A DNA stretch of 20,187 bases, from assembly GCA_002405485.1 (NCBI GenBank), contig DHLW01000124.1, forward strand, positions 1 through 20,187, read 5' to 3'. The translations under genes and the position numbers were made by a program. Source of the DNA: Phycisphaerales bacterium UBA4658. GTDB taxonomy: Bacteria > Planctomycetota > Phycisphaerae > Phycisphaerales > UBA1924. Under the pieces are notes generated by a model. That model was not told where the DNA came from and did no database searches. It saw nothing but the letters and a program-made list of their open reading frames with translations. Positions 7,204 to 15,668 of this stretch are shown piece after piece; within the stretch, counting starts at the first letter, position 1; each line of letters begins with the position of its first letter.

Positions 7204-8484
7204 ATGCCCGCGTTCCGATACGAACATCTCGCCGATGGAAACGGCACGAACGCCTCCGCCGTGATCGAGGCCCCGGATCGGGCCAGCGCGGTTCGGCTGC
7301 TTCGCACCCGGGGCATCACCCCGATCAAGGTCGAGGCCATCAGCTCGCGCGAGGCCAGAAAGGCCCAGGCCCAGGAGTCCTCGCGAGCCGTCTTTGAGAC
7401 GCCCGCCAAGGCCGGCGAGCCCGCCCAGCGCGTCCGTGGACGCATGAGCAAGACCGAGCTCTCCACGTTCGTCCGCGAGCTCTCCACCGCCGTGCAGGCC
7501 GGGCTCCCCCTCGTGCAGGCCCTCAAGACCATCCAGCGCCAGATCAAGGCCCCCGGGCAGAAGGCCGTCGTGGGCGCGATCGTGCACGAGGTCGAGCACG
7601 GGAAGAGTCTCGGCGACGCCTGCGCCAAGGTCGGCAAGCCCTTCGGGGAGCTCACCGTCAGTCTCATCCGCGCCGGCGAGGCCTCGGGCCGACTCGGTGA
7701 GATCCTCGAACAGACCGCCAACCTCCTCGACCGCGAGCTCAAGCTCCGACGGACCCTCATCAACGGCTCGATCTACCCGCTCATTCTGTTCCTGCTCATC
7801 GCAAGCGCGATCGGCGTCATCGCCGGGTACATCGTCCCCAGGATCATCCGGGGCATGCAGGGCAAGCTCAGCGAGGCGCAGTTGCCCATGCCCACGCGCG
7901 CCGTGCTCCTGGTCGGCGATGTCGTCACCGGATACTGGTGGGCCATCGGGCTGGGCATCGCGCTCTTCGTGCTGGCGATCCAGCAGGCCTATCGCTCGCC
8001 CGCGTCGCGATTGTCCATCGATCGCGGCCTGCTGAAGGTCCCCGTGCTCGGGCTCGTGCTCCGCGATATCGCCGTGGCACGCTTCACGCGCACGCTCGGC
8101 ACGCTCGTGAACGCCGGCCTGCCCGCGCTCACCGCTCTCCGGATCACCAAGAGCACGCTCGTGAACAAGGCCATGGAGGGCGTCGTCGAAGAGGTCTGCG
8201 AGCAGGTCGCCAGCGGCAAGACCATCGCCGACCCGATGGAACGCTCCGGCTACTTCCCCTCCCTGCTCACCCAGATCATCGGACTGGGCGAAAAATCCGG
8301 ACGCCTCCCGCAGATGCTCCAGCAGGCCGCCGGCGTCTTCGAGGATCGCACCGAAAACTCCATGAAGCTCCTCACCTCCCTCTTTCCCATCGTCATGGTG
8401 CTCATCGCGGCGGTGGTCGTGGCCTTTGTCATGACGGCGGTGCTGCTCCCGATCATGCAGCTTCAGGATCTGGTTGGAACCTAA
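7204..8484 (+). CDS. gspF: Type II secretion inner-membrane platform protein GspF
   Basis: GspF is the polytopic inner-membrane protein that couples GspE to pseudopilin extraction. The 426-residue length is normal. Two T2SSF domains are visible, each with the family pattern: FVRELSTAVQAGLPLVQAL then LIRAGEASGRL, and FTRTLGTLVNAGLPALTAL then IGLGEKSGRL. Membrane segments lie at about 191-214 (YPLILFLLIASAIGVIAGYI), 243-263 and 394-418. The first 70 residues (FRYEHLADGNG...SAVIEAPDRASAVRLL) match the usual N-terminal region. The ATG follows the gspE stop by three bases and is preceded by a G run, so it is likely translated together with gspE. Confidence 0.97.
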   Translation: MPAFRYEHLADGNGTNASAVIEAPDRASAVRLLRTRGITPIKVEAISSREARKAQAQESSRAVFETPAKAGEPAQRVRGRMSKTELSTFVRELSTAVQAGLPLVQALKTIQRQIKAPGQKAVVGAIVHEVEHGKSLGDACAKVGKPFGELTVSLIRAGEASGRLGEILEQTANLLDRELKLRRTLINGSIYPLILFLLIASAIGVIAGYIVPRIIRGMQGKLSEAQLPMPTRAVLLVGDVVTGYWWAIGLGIALFVLAIQQAYRSPASRLSIDRGLLKVPVLGLVLRDIAVARFTRTLGTLVNAGLPALTALRITKSTLVNKAMEGVVEEVCEQVASGKTIADPMERSGYFPSLLTQIIGLGEKSGRLPQMLQQAAGVFEDRTENSMKLLTSLFPIVMVLIAAVVVAFVMTAVLLPIMQLQDLVGT

Positions 8485-8508
8485 GCACGCACACCCTTGG
8501 ACGAACCC

Positions 8509-8967
8509 ATGCACACGCGATCGAACACCGCCCGCTCTCCACGTCGCACCTCACCGCCCACGCGCGACGCCCGTCGCGGCCAGCGCGGCTTCACGCTCAT
8601 CGAGGTCATCGTCGTCATCGTCATCATCGGCGTGCTCGCCGCCCTCATCGGGCCCCGGCTCATCGGGCGCGTCGGGCAGAGCAAGCAGGCCACGGCCTCA
8701 AGCAACGCCGCCGCCATCGCCAGCGCTATCCGGCTCTACCACACCGACGCCGGCGCTTTCCCGGATGCCATCGGCTCGCTCGCGCAAAAGAGCTCCCTCG
8801 TCGGCAGCCCCTATGTCGAGAACGCAGACCAGCTCAAGGACCCGTGGGGCCGACTCTATGTGCTCAAGGTGCCGGGCCAGAAGAACGTGGACTTCGACGT
8901 CATCTCCTATGGCGCCGACGGCAAGCCCGGCGGCGAGGGCGAGGACGCCGACGTGATCAAGCCGTGA
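8509..8967 (+). CDS. gspG: Major pseudopilin GspG
   Basis: GspG builds the shaft of the periplasmic pseudopilus. The 152-residue precursor has a long basic leader of 27 residues ending RGQRG, cleaved before FTLIE. Glu at mature position 5 is present and the hydrophobic helix IVVIVIIGVLAALIGP follows. The C-terminal half carries the diagnostic GspG signatures DPWGRLYVLKVPG and ISYGADGKPGGEGEDADV, which include the calcium-binding loop. This is the strongest evidence that the cluster is a T2SS rather than a type IV pilus system. ATG 8509 is preferred over in-frame TTG 8497; the ribosome binding site is weak for both. Its stop overlaps the gspH start in a GTGA junction. Confidence 0.96.
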   Translation: MHTRSNTARSPRRTSPPTRDARRGQRGFTLIEVIVVIVIIGVLAALIGPRLIGRVGQSKQATASSNAAAIASAIRLYHTDAGAFPDAIGSLAQKSSLVGSPYVENADQLKDPWGRLYVLKVPGQKNVDFDVISYGADGKPGGEGEDADVIKP

Positions 8968-9671
8968 CCACGCCACTTCCAGCTCGCACCCTCCTCCACG
9001 CCCCGCCCGGCGATCGGGCGCGAGCGCTCGCTCGCCCCAGCGCACGCATCCGGGCCTTCACGCTGCTGGAGATCATCGTCGTCATCCTCATCCTCGGCGT
9101 CCTCGCCGCGGTCTTCGTGCCACGAGCCCTGAACGTCGGCCGTCGGCAGAGCGAGCTGGAATCCCGGCAGGTGCAGCGACTGGTCTCGGTCGCCCTCGAC
9201 AAGGCCCGACTCTGGAACCAGACCGTCGCCATTGACTACCGGCAGGATGCCGATGCCGCACGCTCCTCCCGCCCGGGACGCTCCGTTGGGCGGCTCTCGG
9301 TCTGGTCCATGCGGGCCGACGCCGCGGCCGCCGATGCCGGCGGTGTGGGCGCGGCCGGTGTCCGCTGGGCCCCCGATCCGCTCGTCGAGCCCGTGCTGCT
9401 CTCTCGCGCGAACCTCGCCCTTGCCTCGCTCAACGGCCAGGCCCTCCCCCCGGCCGCCTGGCGCGTCACGCTCACCCCGGGTCAGCCCAGGCCCACGCTC
9501 GTCCTCTCGCTCGAAGGCGACGGCGGATCCCGATTCAGCATTCGCGTTGAGCCAGATGCACCGGGGGCGATGCGTATCGACGAAACCCCCGGCGCGGCCT
9601 CCTCGCCCCTGGGTGTCGGCCCGCGTTCCATCGACCTCGATGACGCCGGAAAGGGGCAGTCCCCATGGTGA
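8964..9671 (+). CDS. gspH: Minor pseudopilin, GspH-like
   Basis: This 235-residue prepilin-like protein is assigned to GspH by its place after gspG and by its N-terminus. The leader ends RIRA before FTLLE, with Glu36 at mature position 5, and the helix IIVVILILGVLAAVFVP follows. The residue before cleavage is Ala31, not the conserved glycine. The globular part (SVALDKARLWNQTVAIDYR, later PAAWRVTLTPGQPRPTLVLSLEGDGG) fits a GspH-type beta domain but is longer than usual, with an Ala/Gly-rich insert. The GTG start at 8964 overlaps the gspG stop by four bases, and the gene overlaps gspI by seven. The family is inferred mainly from order and the pilin N-terminus. Confidence 0.8.
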   Translation: MTTPLPARTLLHAPPGDRARALARPSARIRAFTLLEIIVVILILGVLAAVFVPRALNVGRRQSELESRQVQRLVSVALDKARLWNQTVAIDYRQDADAARSSRPGRSVGRLSVWSMRADAAAADAGGVGAAGVRWAPDPLVEPVLLSRANLALASLNGQALPPAAWRVTLTPGQPRPTLVLSLEGDGGSRFSIRVEPDAPGAMRIDETPGAASSPLGVGPRSIDLDDAGKGQSPW

Positions 9672-10165
9672 CCTTCGGTCCACGCCAAGGCCCTCGGGCC
9701 GATCCGCCGAACGGCTTCACGCGGATCACTCGGCGGTGCTTTGCGCTCATCGACATCGTGGTTGCCACCATTCTCCTGGGCGTGAGCGTCGCGGTGGTGA
9801 TGGGATTGGTCGGGAGGGCTCTGGCCAGCCAATCCATCGGCGAGCGTCTGACCACCGCCGCCGCTCTTGCCGACGAGCAGTTGCAACTCGTGCTGGCCCG
9901 CGGGCCCGACGACTATCAGCGTCGGTTCCCCCTCTCCGGCGCATGCGAGGCGCCCTTTGCCGACTACGCCTTCGCGCTGACGTTCACCGGCGGCTCATCC
10001 GTGGGCGAGCCCTACACCGTCGTCTGCACGATCTCGTGGGGCCCGGCGGCCCAGTCGCGATCCATCAGCGTCGAGACGCGCATCGCCCCCCGCACCAGCG
10101 TCGGCGACGCCGACCCCGACCCGGATCGCGTGCCGGTCCAGGGTGTCAGCCGAACCGAGGAGTGA
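9665..10165 (+). CDS. gspI: Minor pseudopilin, GspI-like, with an atypical cleavage site
   Basis: The 166-residue protein has a prepilin-like N-terminus, RRC before FALIDIVVATILLGVSVAVV. Cys25 stands where glycine normally precedes cleavage, and Asp30 replaces the conserved Glu at mature position 5. The helix and the following ADEQLQLVLARG match GspI-type minor pseudopilins, as does the place between gspH and gspJ. Two later cysteines (GACEA and VVCTI) could pair. ATG 9665 overlaps the gspH stop in ATGGTGA; GTG 9668 is an alternative start. The assignment to the I subunit rests mainly on gene order and size. Confidence 0.75.
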   Translation: MVTFGPRQGPRADPPNGFTRITRRCFALIDIVVATILLGVSVAVVMGLVGRALASQSIGERLTTAAALADEQLQLVLARGPDDYQRRFPLSGACEAPFADYAFALTFTGGSSVGEPYTVVCTISWGPAAQSRSISVETRIAPRTSVGDADPDPDRVPVQGVSRTEE

Positions 10166-10175
10166 CTCACACGAC

Positions 10176-10985
10176 ATGTCCGACGTGCTCTTCCATGCTC
10201 ATCGATCCCGCGCGAAGGCCGTCCTCGGCCGCGTGCGCGGCTTCACGCTCGTGGAAGTGCTCATCGCGACGATTCTGGTGGCGATCATCTCCGCGGCGAT
10301 CTATGTGAGCGTGGCCCAGACGATGCGAGCCCGCGATCGATCCCAGGCCCGCGCCGAGGCCGCCGCCCGCGCAGAGGCCGCCGCCGAGCTCATCGCCGCC
10401 GATGCCCGCGGCGCGCTCCGCAGCGCGGACCTGCTCGAATGCCGGGTGCTCATCACCCGCTCCGGTCGTCCCGGCCTCGGACGCGACGGGGTGCTCCTGT
10501 TCTCCCGACTGAACACGCCCGTCCGCCCCGCGTCCGGCCAGCCCGAGGGTGACGAGTGCGAGGTGCAGTATCGCCTGGAGCCCGACCCATCCCCGCGGGC
10601 CCGGGGCGATTCGGGCGAGCGGCTCACCCTCTGGCGCCGCGTCGATCCAGTGGTCGATGACTTCGCCGACGCCGGTGGCGTCGCCGTTGCTCTCGTCGAT
10701 GGCCTGCGCTCTCTCACCATCCAGGCCACCTCCGATGGCACGAGCTGGCTGGATGACTGGGACTCCGACTCGTCCGGATTGCCGCACGCACTGCGGATCG
10801 TCGTTTCCGCGACCGACGACTCCGGCGTGCAGACCGCCACCGCTCGGCGAACCATCGCGCTGGACCGCGTCCCGCTTCCCAGCGAAGTCGAAGACCCGCA
10901 GACCGCCACCGAGCCGCCCGCACCCGCATCCCCGGCCACAGGCGGCTCGACCACGGGCGGCTCAACCACAGGGGGCGCCCGATGA
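10176..10985 (+). CDS. gspJ: Minor pseudopilin GspJ-like
   Basis: The 269-residue precursor has a 22-residue leader ending RVRG before FTLVEVLIATILVAIISAAIY, with the canonical glycine and Glu27. The following helix (RDRSQARAEAAARAEAAAELIAADARGALR) and size fit GspJ, which sits near the pseudopilus tip with I and K. The C-terminus has a Pro/Ala-rich tail and short GGSTT repeats before GGAR. ATG 10176 lies 13 bases after GAGGAG; an in-frame GTG at 10143 overlaps gspI and would add 11 residues. It overlaps gspK by four bases. Confidence 0.82.
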   Translation: MSDVLFHAHRSRAKAVLGRVRGFTLVEVLIATILVAIISAAIYVSVAQTMRARDRSQARAEAAARAEAAAELIAADARGALRSADLLECRVLITRSGRPGLGRDGVLLFSRLNTPVRPASGQPEGDECEVQYRLEPDPSPRARGDSGERLTLWRRVDPVVDDFADAGGVAVALVDGLRSLTIQATSDGTSWLDDWDSDSSGLPHALRIVVSATDDSGVQTATARRTIALDRVPLPSEVEDPQTATEPPAPASPATGGSTTGGSTTGGAR

Positions 10986-12325
10986 TGCGCCTCCGCCGTC
11001 GCCACGCCTTTGCCACCGTGCTCGTCCTCTGGGCGGTGGCGCTCATGGCCCTGATCCTGACGGCCTTGCAGTCCTCGGCGTTCCGCCAGGCCGCTGACGG
11101 GCGCGAGGCCCTCGCACGTGTTCGTGCCCATTGGGCCGCACGCGCCGGCGTCGAAACCCAGATCGCCCGGCTCACGTTCAACACCATCACCCCCGACCAG
11201 ACCTCGGCCCTGAGCATCACCGCCGATCTCGCCGCCGCTTCCCGCGGCGATCTGCCGGGCTCGACCTTCGTCGTCCGGCACGTCGACAACGGCAAGCAGG
11301 TCGACGGGCCGCTCGACGCTCACAGCCGCCTGAACGTCAACCGGCTCGACGTCGAAGATCTCATGCTCCTGGATTCCATGGATGAGGCCACCGCCCAGTC
11401 GATCGAGAACTGGATTCGCGGCTCGTCCTCCGCCGGTGGCCTCGGCGCCGACGTCGGGGTCTACACGGGGCTCAGGTACCCCTATGAGCCCAGGGAAGCC
11501 CCCGTCCGCTCGCTCAAGGAGCTCTCGCTCGTCCAGGGCGTGGACCCGCGCCTGCTCTTCGGCGAGGACGCCAACGGCAACGGGCTCCTCGATCCCGCCG
11601 AGGACGACGCCGACGCTTCGCCTCCAGCCGACAACGCCGACGGTCAGCTCGACCCCGGCTGGTCCCGGTTCCTGACCGCCGTGAGCGAACTCGGCCTTTC
11701 GGGCGGGTACGGGCTCTCCGGGTCCCGACGGCTGGATCTCTCCGTCGCCACGGCCAGCGACATCGCCGCTCGGCTGAGCGTCGATGCGACCCAGGCCGAG
11801 GCGATCCGGGCCTATGCCTCCGCCGACGGTTCAACCCTCGCCGACTTCGTCCGGAGCAACCTCGCGGATCTGGCCGCCTCCAACCAGCAAACCACCCTGC
11901 TCACCGGTCAACAGGCGAATGTCCGCAACCTGAGCGAGGATCAACTGAAGACCCTTCTCGACGAAACCTACATCGCTTCCGAGCTCCGGGGCGAATGGCT
12001 CCGCACCGGCCGCGTCAACATCAACACCGTCTCCCGTGAAACCCTCGAACGCTTCGCCAAGATCGATCCGACTGTGGCCGACACCATCATCACCGACCGG
12101 GACGGGCGATCCGGCGGGTACGTCTCCCTCACCGATATGCTGCAGATTCCCGGATTCACAAACATCCAGCTCGCCGACCTCATGGCCCATGTCGACGTCC
12201 GATCCAACGTGTACGTCGTCACCAGCAGGGGCCGTGACAAGGCCACCGGGCTGGAGGTGGAGATGATCGCGACATTGGACCGATCTGTGTTACCAGTTGT
12301 CATACGCGACCTGATCGTGCGTTAG
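10982..12325 (+). CDS. gspK: Minor pseudopilin GspK
   Basis: GspK is the large tip pseudopilin. The 447-residue product starts MMRLRRRHA before FATVLVLWAVALMALILTAL. As is usual for GspK, there is no Glu at mature position 5 (Leu14 here), and LVLWAVALM is a GspK hallmark. The residue before cleavage is Ala9. The mature protein shows HWAARAGVETQIARL, then SRLNVNRLDVEDLMLLD and, near the C-terminus, GRVNINTVSRETLERF (from residue 343) with IPGF. These are helix-hairpin-helix (SAM-like) segments known from the family. An Asp-rich segment (GEDANGNGLLDPAEDDAD, about 196-213) resembles a calcium-binding loop. It is longer than typical GspK proteins of about 320-340 residues. The ATG overlaps the gspJ stop. 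Confidence 0.92.
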   Translation: MMRLRRRHAFATVLVLWAVALMALILTALQSSAFRQAADGREALARVRAHWAARAGVETQIARLTFNTITPDQTSALSITADLAAASRGDLPGSTFVVRHVDNGKQVDGPLDAHSRLNVNRLDVEDLMLLDSMDEATAQSIENWIRGSSSAGGLGADVGVYTGLRYPYEPREAPVRSLKELSLVQGVDPRLLFGEDANGNGLLDPAEDDADASPPADNADGQLDPGWSRFLTAVSELGLSGGYGLSGSRRLDLSVATASDIAARLSVDATQAEAIRAYASADGSTLADFVRSNLADLAASNQQTTLLTGQQANVRNLSEDQLKTLLDETYIASELRGEWLRTGRVNINTVSRETLERFAKIDPTVADTIITDRDGRSGGYVSLTDMLQIPGFTNIQLADLMAHVDVRSNVYVVTSRGRDKATGLEVEMIATLDRSVLPVVIRDLIVR

Positions 12326-12330
12326 TCCCC

Positions 12331-12346
12331 GGGCGCTCGCACGCCC
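12331..12346 (+). other. Small hairpin between gspK and gspL
   Basis: GGGCG and CGCCC pair around a six-base loop in the 44-base gap after gspK, the widest gap inside the operon. There is no T-run, so it is not an obvious terminator. It may mark an RNA processing site or be chance in GC-rich DNA. Confidence 0.3.
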
Positions 12347-12369
12347 CTCTGAGTCCCTGCACCCTCCGG

Positions 12370-14223
12370 ATGATCCCCTCACGAGACCACGTCCGAACCG
12401 TTTGTGCCCTGCATCGCCAGCACGCCCCGGCGATCGGCACGCCATCGGCCGATGGCGATGCTGGTGCTGACGTCTGGCAGGTTCTGATCGCATCCATCAT
12501 TCATGGCAGTTCGGAGTCTCTCCCCCCCGGTCCTGGTGGTGCCGGTGGCGCGATCGCGCCCACGTTCGAGATCCGCGAAGCCCAGACCATCCCGGCGACC
12601 GCGCAGGCCGAGACCCAGCTTGCCGCGATTCTGAACGCCCATGCCGTTGATCTGATCGTGCGTGTCCTGCCCGGTTCCAGTGCGTTGACGCGTGTCGTCG
12701 GGCTTCCCGATGCGCACGAAGGCGGGACCGAGACCGGCGCATCGCAGATCGCCGATGCTCTCTCGCTCATCGCCGAGACCGAACTCCCCTCCGCCCTTCC
12801 ACCCTACCGACGGGCAGCAGGGCTGGTGCTTCCGGGTCGATCGACCGGTCGGCGGCCTGTCGGGCTCCTGACGGGGTGGCCCGGCTCAGCAGCCGCAGGT
12901 CCATCCATCGGCGGCGGCCTGCCGGAGGTCTTCGTGGCCGAGCCCGCCGCTCTCGCAGGGCTCGCTCAGACGGTCGGCGGGGTGGAGTGTGCCTGGTCAA
13001 TCGAGGGTTCCAGCGTGAACCTGGTGTGCGCCGGAGCCGAAAAGACGGTCATCCGCGCGGCCCGCATCTCCGGGAGCGATGCCCAGGCCGGCATCCGCCG
13101 TGTCATCGGCGAGTCCGCCAAGGCAGCGGGTCTTTCCGATGCCGCGTCCGATCGTGCGTTCCAGCCGCTCGTGCTGCGGCCCTCGCCCGGCACGCCCCGC
13201 ATCGGCGGGCAGTCCCGCGACGAGCGGTGGGTGCGGAGCTTCGGGATCGCCGCGGGCGCGATCGCGCTCTACGCCGACCCGAGTCCGGCGGTGCACGGAC
13301 TCGTGAGTCTGCACGAAATCGAGCCGCAGCTCAAGCCCCCCGTGCTCGTCCGCATCACCCGGTTCTTCGCACGCCCGGCGGTTGCGGCTTCGCTGCTGAT
13401 CCTCGCCGTTCTGCTGGCCGTCGGCGTCCCCATCGCCGCGTCCTACGCCCGCGTGCGCATCCTGGAGAAGCAGATCGCCGACGAGCGATCGCTCATCGAA
13501 CGCAACACCGCCGACGAACGCGATCTGGCCTTCTATCGCCTGCTTGGCGAGAAGCGCTGGCCCATGACCAAGCTGCTGGCGGACATCGCCGGAGCCAGTC
13601 CCGTCGGGGTGACGCTCGACGCCGTCGAACTCGGCGTGGGCGAACAGGTCGTGCTCCGCGGCATCGCCGAAAACAGCGGACAGATCACCACCTTCCGCGA
13701 GAACCTCGGCAAAACGCGGATCTTCGGCGAGGTCGCCACGCCCTCGACCACCCCCGGACCCGACGGCGTCAGCTTCACCCTCAACGCCAGAGTCGCCCCC
13801 GGCGCCGCCCGCTTCGTCGCCCCGCCCATCGACGACTTCGCCGCCAGGCCGCTCGTCGATCGTCTGCACGGCGACGGACCGCGCGCTTCGACCCGCCGAA
13901 ACGCCAACGCCGGCTCGCGTCGAGATCGCCCCTCTGCGACTCCGGTCACATCGCGATCAACAACCAGCCCGTCCTCTGCGCGCGCGCCCGTCGTCTCCAC
14001 GACTCCGAGTCGGGAGCCCGTGGTCATTCCTCCGCCGCTCTCCGACGCGGCCATCGCCAAGCTCGATCGGCTGGAAGCCATGAGGGAGTGGGGGGCCCGA
14101 CGCAAGGCCGCCACTCAGCCCGGCATCGACGAAGAAACCCGCAAGCGCCTGACCTCAGAGTATGAGAAGGCCAGGGCCCGCATGCAGCAGTTCAACCAGG
14201 CCGGCGGCGGGGGTGGCCAGTGA
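12370..14223 (+). CDS. gspL: GspL-like protein with PilM/PilN-type architecture
   Basis: GspL links the GspE ATPase to the inner membrane. This 617-residue protein is read as an N-terminal cytoplasmic part of about 330 residues, one membrane helix at about 338-358 (VAASLLILAVLLAVGVPIAA), a coiled coil (RVRILEKQIADERSLIE) and a ferredoxin-like PilN-type domain. The last is recognised from WPMTKLLADIAGASPVGVTLDAVE, then VVLRGIAENSGQITTFRENL. The N-terminal part would correspond to the actin-like PilM/GspL domain, but I see only weak family signals in it. The last 120 residues are low-complexity Ser/Thr/Arg/Pro sequence, then a charged helix (LDRLEAMREWGARRKA) and a glycine end. It is much longer than typical GspL (about 400). 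ATG 12370 lacks a clear ribosome binding site. The stop overlaps the gspM start by four bases. Confidence 0.72.
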   Translation: MIPSRDHVRTVCALHRQHAPAIGTPSADGDAGADVWQVLIASIIHGSSESLPPGPGGAGGAIAPTFEIREAQTIPATAQAETQLAAILNAHAVDLIVRVLPGSSALTRVVGLPDAHEGGTETGASQIADALSLIAETELPSALPPYRRAAGLVLPGRSTGRRPVGLLTGWPGSAAAGPSIGGGLPEVFVAEPAALAGLAQTVGGVECAWSIEGSSVNLVCAGAEKTVIRAARISGSDAQAGIRRVIGESAKAAGLSDAASDRAFQPLVLRPSPGTPRIGGQSRDERWVRSFGIAAGAIALYADPSPAVHGLVSLHEIEPQLKPPVLVRITRFFARPAVAASLLILAVLLAVGVPIAASYARVRILEKQIADERSLIERNTADERDLAFYRLLGEKRWPMTKLLADIAGASPVGVTLDAVELGVGEQVVLRGIAENSGQITTFRENLGKTRIFGEVATPSTTPGPDGVSFTLNARVAPGAARFVAPPIDDFAARPLVDRLHGDGPRASTRRNANAGSRRDRPSATPVTSRSTTSPSSARAPVVSTTPSREPVVIPPPLSDAAIAKLDRLEAMREWGARRKAATQPGIDEETRKRLTSEYEKARARMQQFNQAGGGGGQ

Positions 14224-14825
14224 GCACGCTCAAGGATCGCTGGAACACGCTTCCAAGGGCCGCCAAGTGGCTGGCCTTCGCCGGCGCGTTCGCCGCCACG
14301 TGGCTGGTGATCGATCGTTTCGTGCTCGTGTTCGGCGACCGACTCTCCTCCCGGGCCGACGCCCTCGAGACCGCGCTCCGACGCGAACGCGAGCTCTCGG
14401 CGGTCGATTCCGGTGACGGCGCCGTGATCCACGCCTCGCAGGGAGTCTTCGGTCGCCCGCGATTCCCCGGCGAAAAACCCCTGGCGCCGGAGACCTTCTA
14501 CCGGCTCGTCGACGGGATCCTGCAATCCCACGGCGTGGCCGACTCGCGCATCGAGGAGAGCAAGGTCCGCCTCACCGGCGACAGCGTCCGCGCCCTGGGC
14601 GTGGGTGAGGTCGATCGACTCATCCTCACCGTCACCTTCGAGGCCGATCCAGAGACCGTCATCACCGTGCTCAGCGATCTCGAACGCGCTCCCGAAGTCG
14701 CCGGCGTCGGTAAAGTCCGCATCGACAAGGTCACCTCGGGACGGCCGGGTGAGAGCGATCGCCTCGTCCGGGCCACGCTCATGCCCGAGGCCTGGCTCCT
14801 CGGCACCGCCGGAGGTGGGCTGTGA
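14220..14825 (+). CDS. gspM: GspM/PilO-like inner-membrane protein
   Basis: GspM partners GspL in the inner-membrane platform. The 201-residue product has a short cytoplasmic start, one membrane helix at about 17-38 (WLAFAGAFAATWLVIDRFVLVF) and a short coiled segment. The periplasmic domain (ETFYRLVDGILQSHGV, then VDRLILTVTFEADPETVITVLSDLERAPEV) has the alpha-beta pattern of PilO/GspM ferredoxin-like folds. The GTG start at 14220 overlaps the gspL stop (GTGA), and the gene ends in another GTGA overlap with the next gene. The assignment comes from topology, size and position rather than strong sequence identity. Confidence 0.72.
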   Translation: MSTLKDRWNTLPRAAKWLAFAGAFAATWLVIDRFVLVFGDRLSSRADALETALRRERELSAVDSGDGAVIHASQGVFGRPRFPGEKPLAPETFYRLVDGILQSHGVADSRIEESKVRLTGDSVRALGVGEVDRLILTVTFEADPETVITVLSDLERAPEVAGVGKVRIDKVTSGRPGESDRLVRATLMPEAWLLGTAGGGL

Positions 14826-15643
14826 ACCGTCGCTCGCGCGTGCTCAAGGACATCTCCCCGCTGGGCGCCGGCGTCATCCTCGCGGTCGTGGCCGCCGGCG
14901 GGCTCTGCGTCTATCACCTGCTCCCGGTCTGGCGCATGGCCGGCGCGGGCCCGGCGGAGACCATCTCTCGCCGAGACGCGGACAAGGCCGTGCGCTCCTT
15001 TGCAGACGCGACCAGCCGCCACGTGGCACAGATCGACGGTCGATCGCTCTTCTTTCTGCCGGACCCGCCCGAGATCGTCGAGGACTCCGGCCCCAAGCCG
15101 ACGGTCTACGGCGGCCCTTCGCTCTACGCATATGTGAACAACACGGCGTACTTCAGCGACGGGCAGAAGCTCTCCCCCAGCCAGCCCGAGTCCCGCACCC
15201 TCGCGCTGGTCAAGGCCGACCCCCCATGGTCGGTGCGCGTGCTCTGGGAAGGCGCGGAGTTCGACGTTGAACTCTTCAAACGCACCGACTTCACAGCCCT
15301 GCGAGAAACCGCGAAGACGTCGTCCCCGCGCACGATCGGCGGCGATCCCACCCCCAGGACCGCCCCTTCGCGATCCACCGCGCCGACCGACCGGCCGTCA
15401 GCGCCCCGGCCATCGGCTCCCGCGGTCGTGAACCCCATCACGCCCGGTCCCGGATCCGCCGGGACATCCGAGGCAACCGCGAGCCAGCCGCCGCGATCAG
15501 ACTCGCCGACGCCCCCGGCGACAGCACCGTCGTCTGCACCAGCCTCCGCGCCGCCCCCTTCCCCCGCGCCATCGGAGCCGGCACAGCCGGCCCAGGAACC
15601 CTCGTCGCCGCCTCCGCCCGAACCCGCGCCCGAATCCAAGTGA
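14822..15643 (+). CDS. GspC/PilP-like membrane-anchored linker protein
   Basis: The 273-residue product has one N-terminal membrane helix (about 13-35) and a periplasmic domain, and lies between the gspM-like gene and gspD. The domain (YVNNTAYFSDGQKL, then VKADPPWSVRVLWEGAEFDVELF) resembles the small beta homology region by which GspC or PilP contacts the secretin. No PDZ domain is present. From about residue 170 the chain is almost entirely Pro, Ala and Ser and must be disordered; it could span part of the periplasm. The GTG start overlaps the gspM stop, and the gene ends 25 bases before gspD. The role is inferred from topology and position, so no gene symbol is given. Confidence 0.6.
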   Translation: MNRRSRVLKDISPLGAGVILAVVAAGGLCVYHLLPVWRMAGAGPAETISRRDADKAVRSFADATSRHVAQIDGRSLFFLPDPPEIVEDSGPKPTVYGGPSLYAYVNNTAYFSDGQKLSPSQPESRTLALVKADPPWSVRVLWEGAEFDVELFKRTDFTALRETAKTSSPRTIGGDPTPRTAPSRSTAPTDRPSAPRPSAPAVVNPITPGPGSAGTSEATASQPPRSDSPTPPATAPSSAPASAPPPSPAPSEPAQPAQEPSSPPPPEPAPESK

Positions 15644-15668
15644 ATCCCGCCCAAAGCCGAACGAAGGA

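Noticed and set aside
6706..8514. A 602-codon minus-strand frame opposite gspE and gspF
   Set aside because: No family motif; the plus strand carries unmistakable GspE and GspF. It is open only because GC-rich DNA has few stop codons.
7938..8963. Upstream part of the long plus-strand frame that contains gspH
   Set aside because: It overlaps gspF and gspG in another frame and is Arg/His-rich. Only the portion from GTG 8964 has a prepilin N-terminus.
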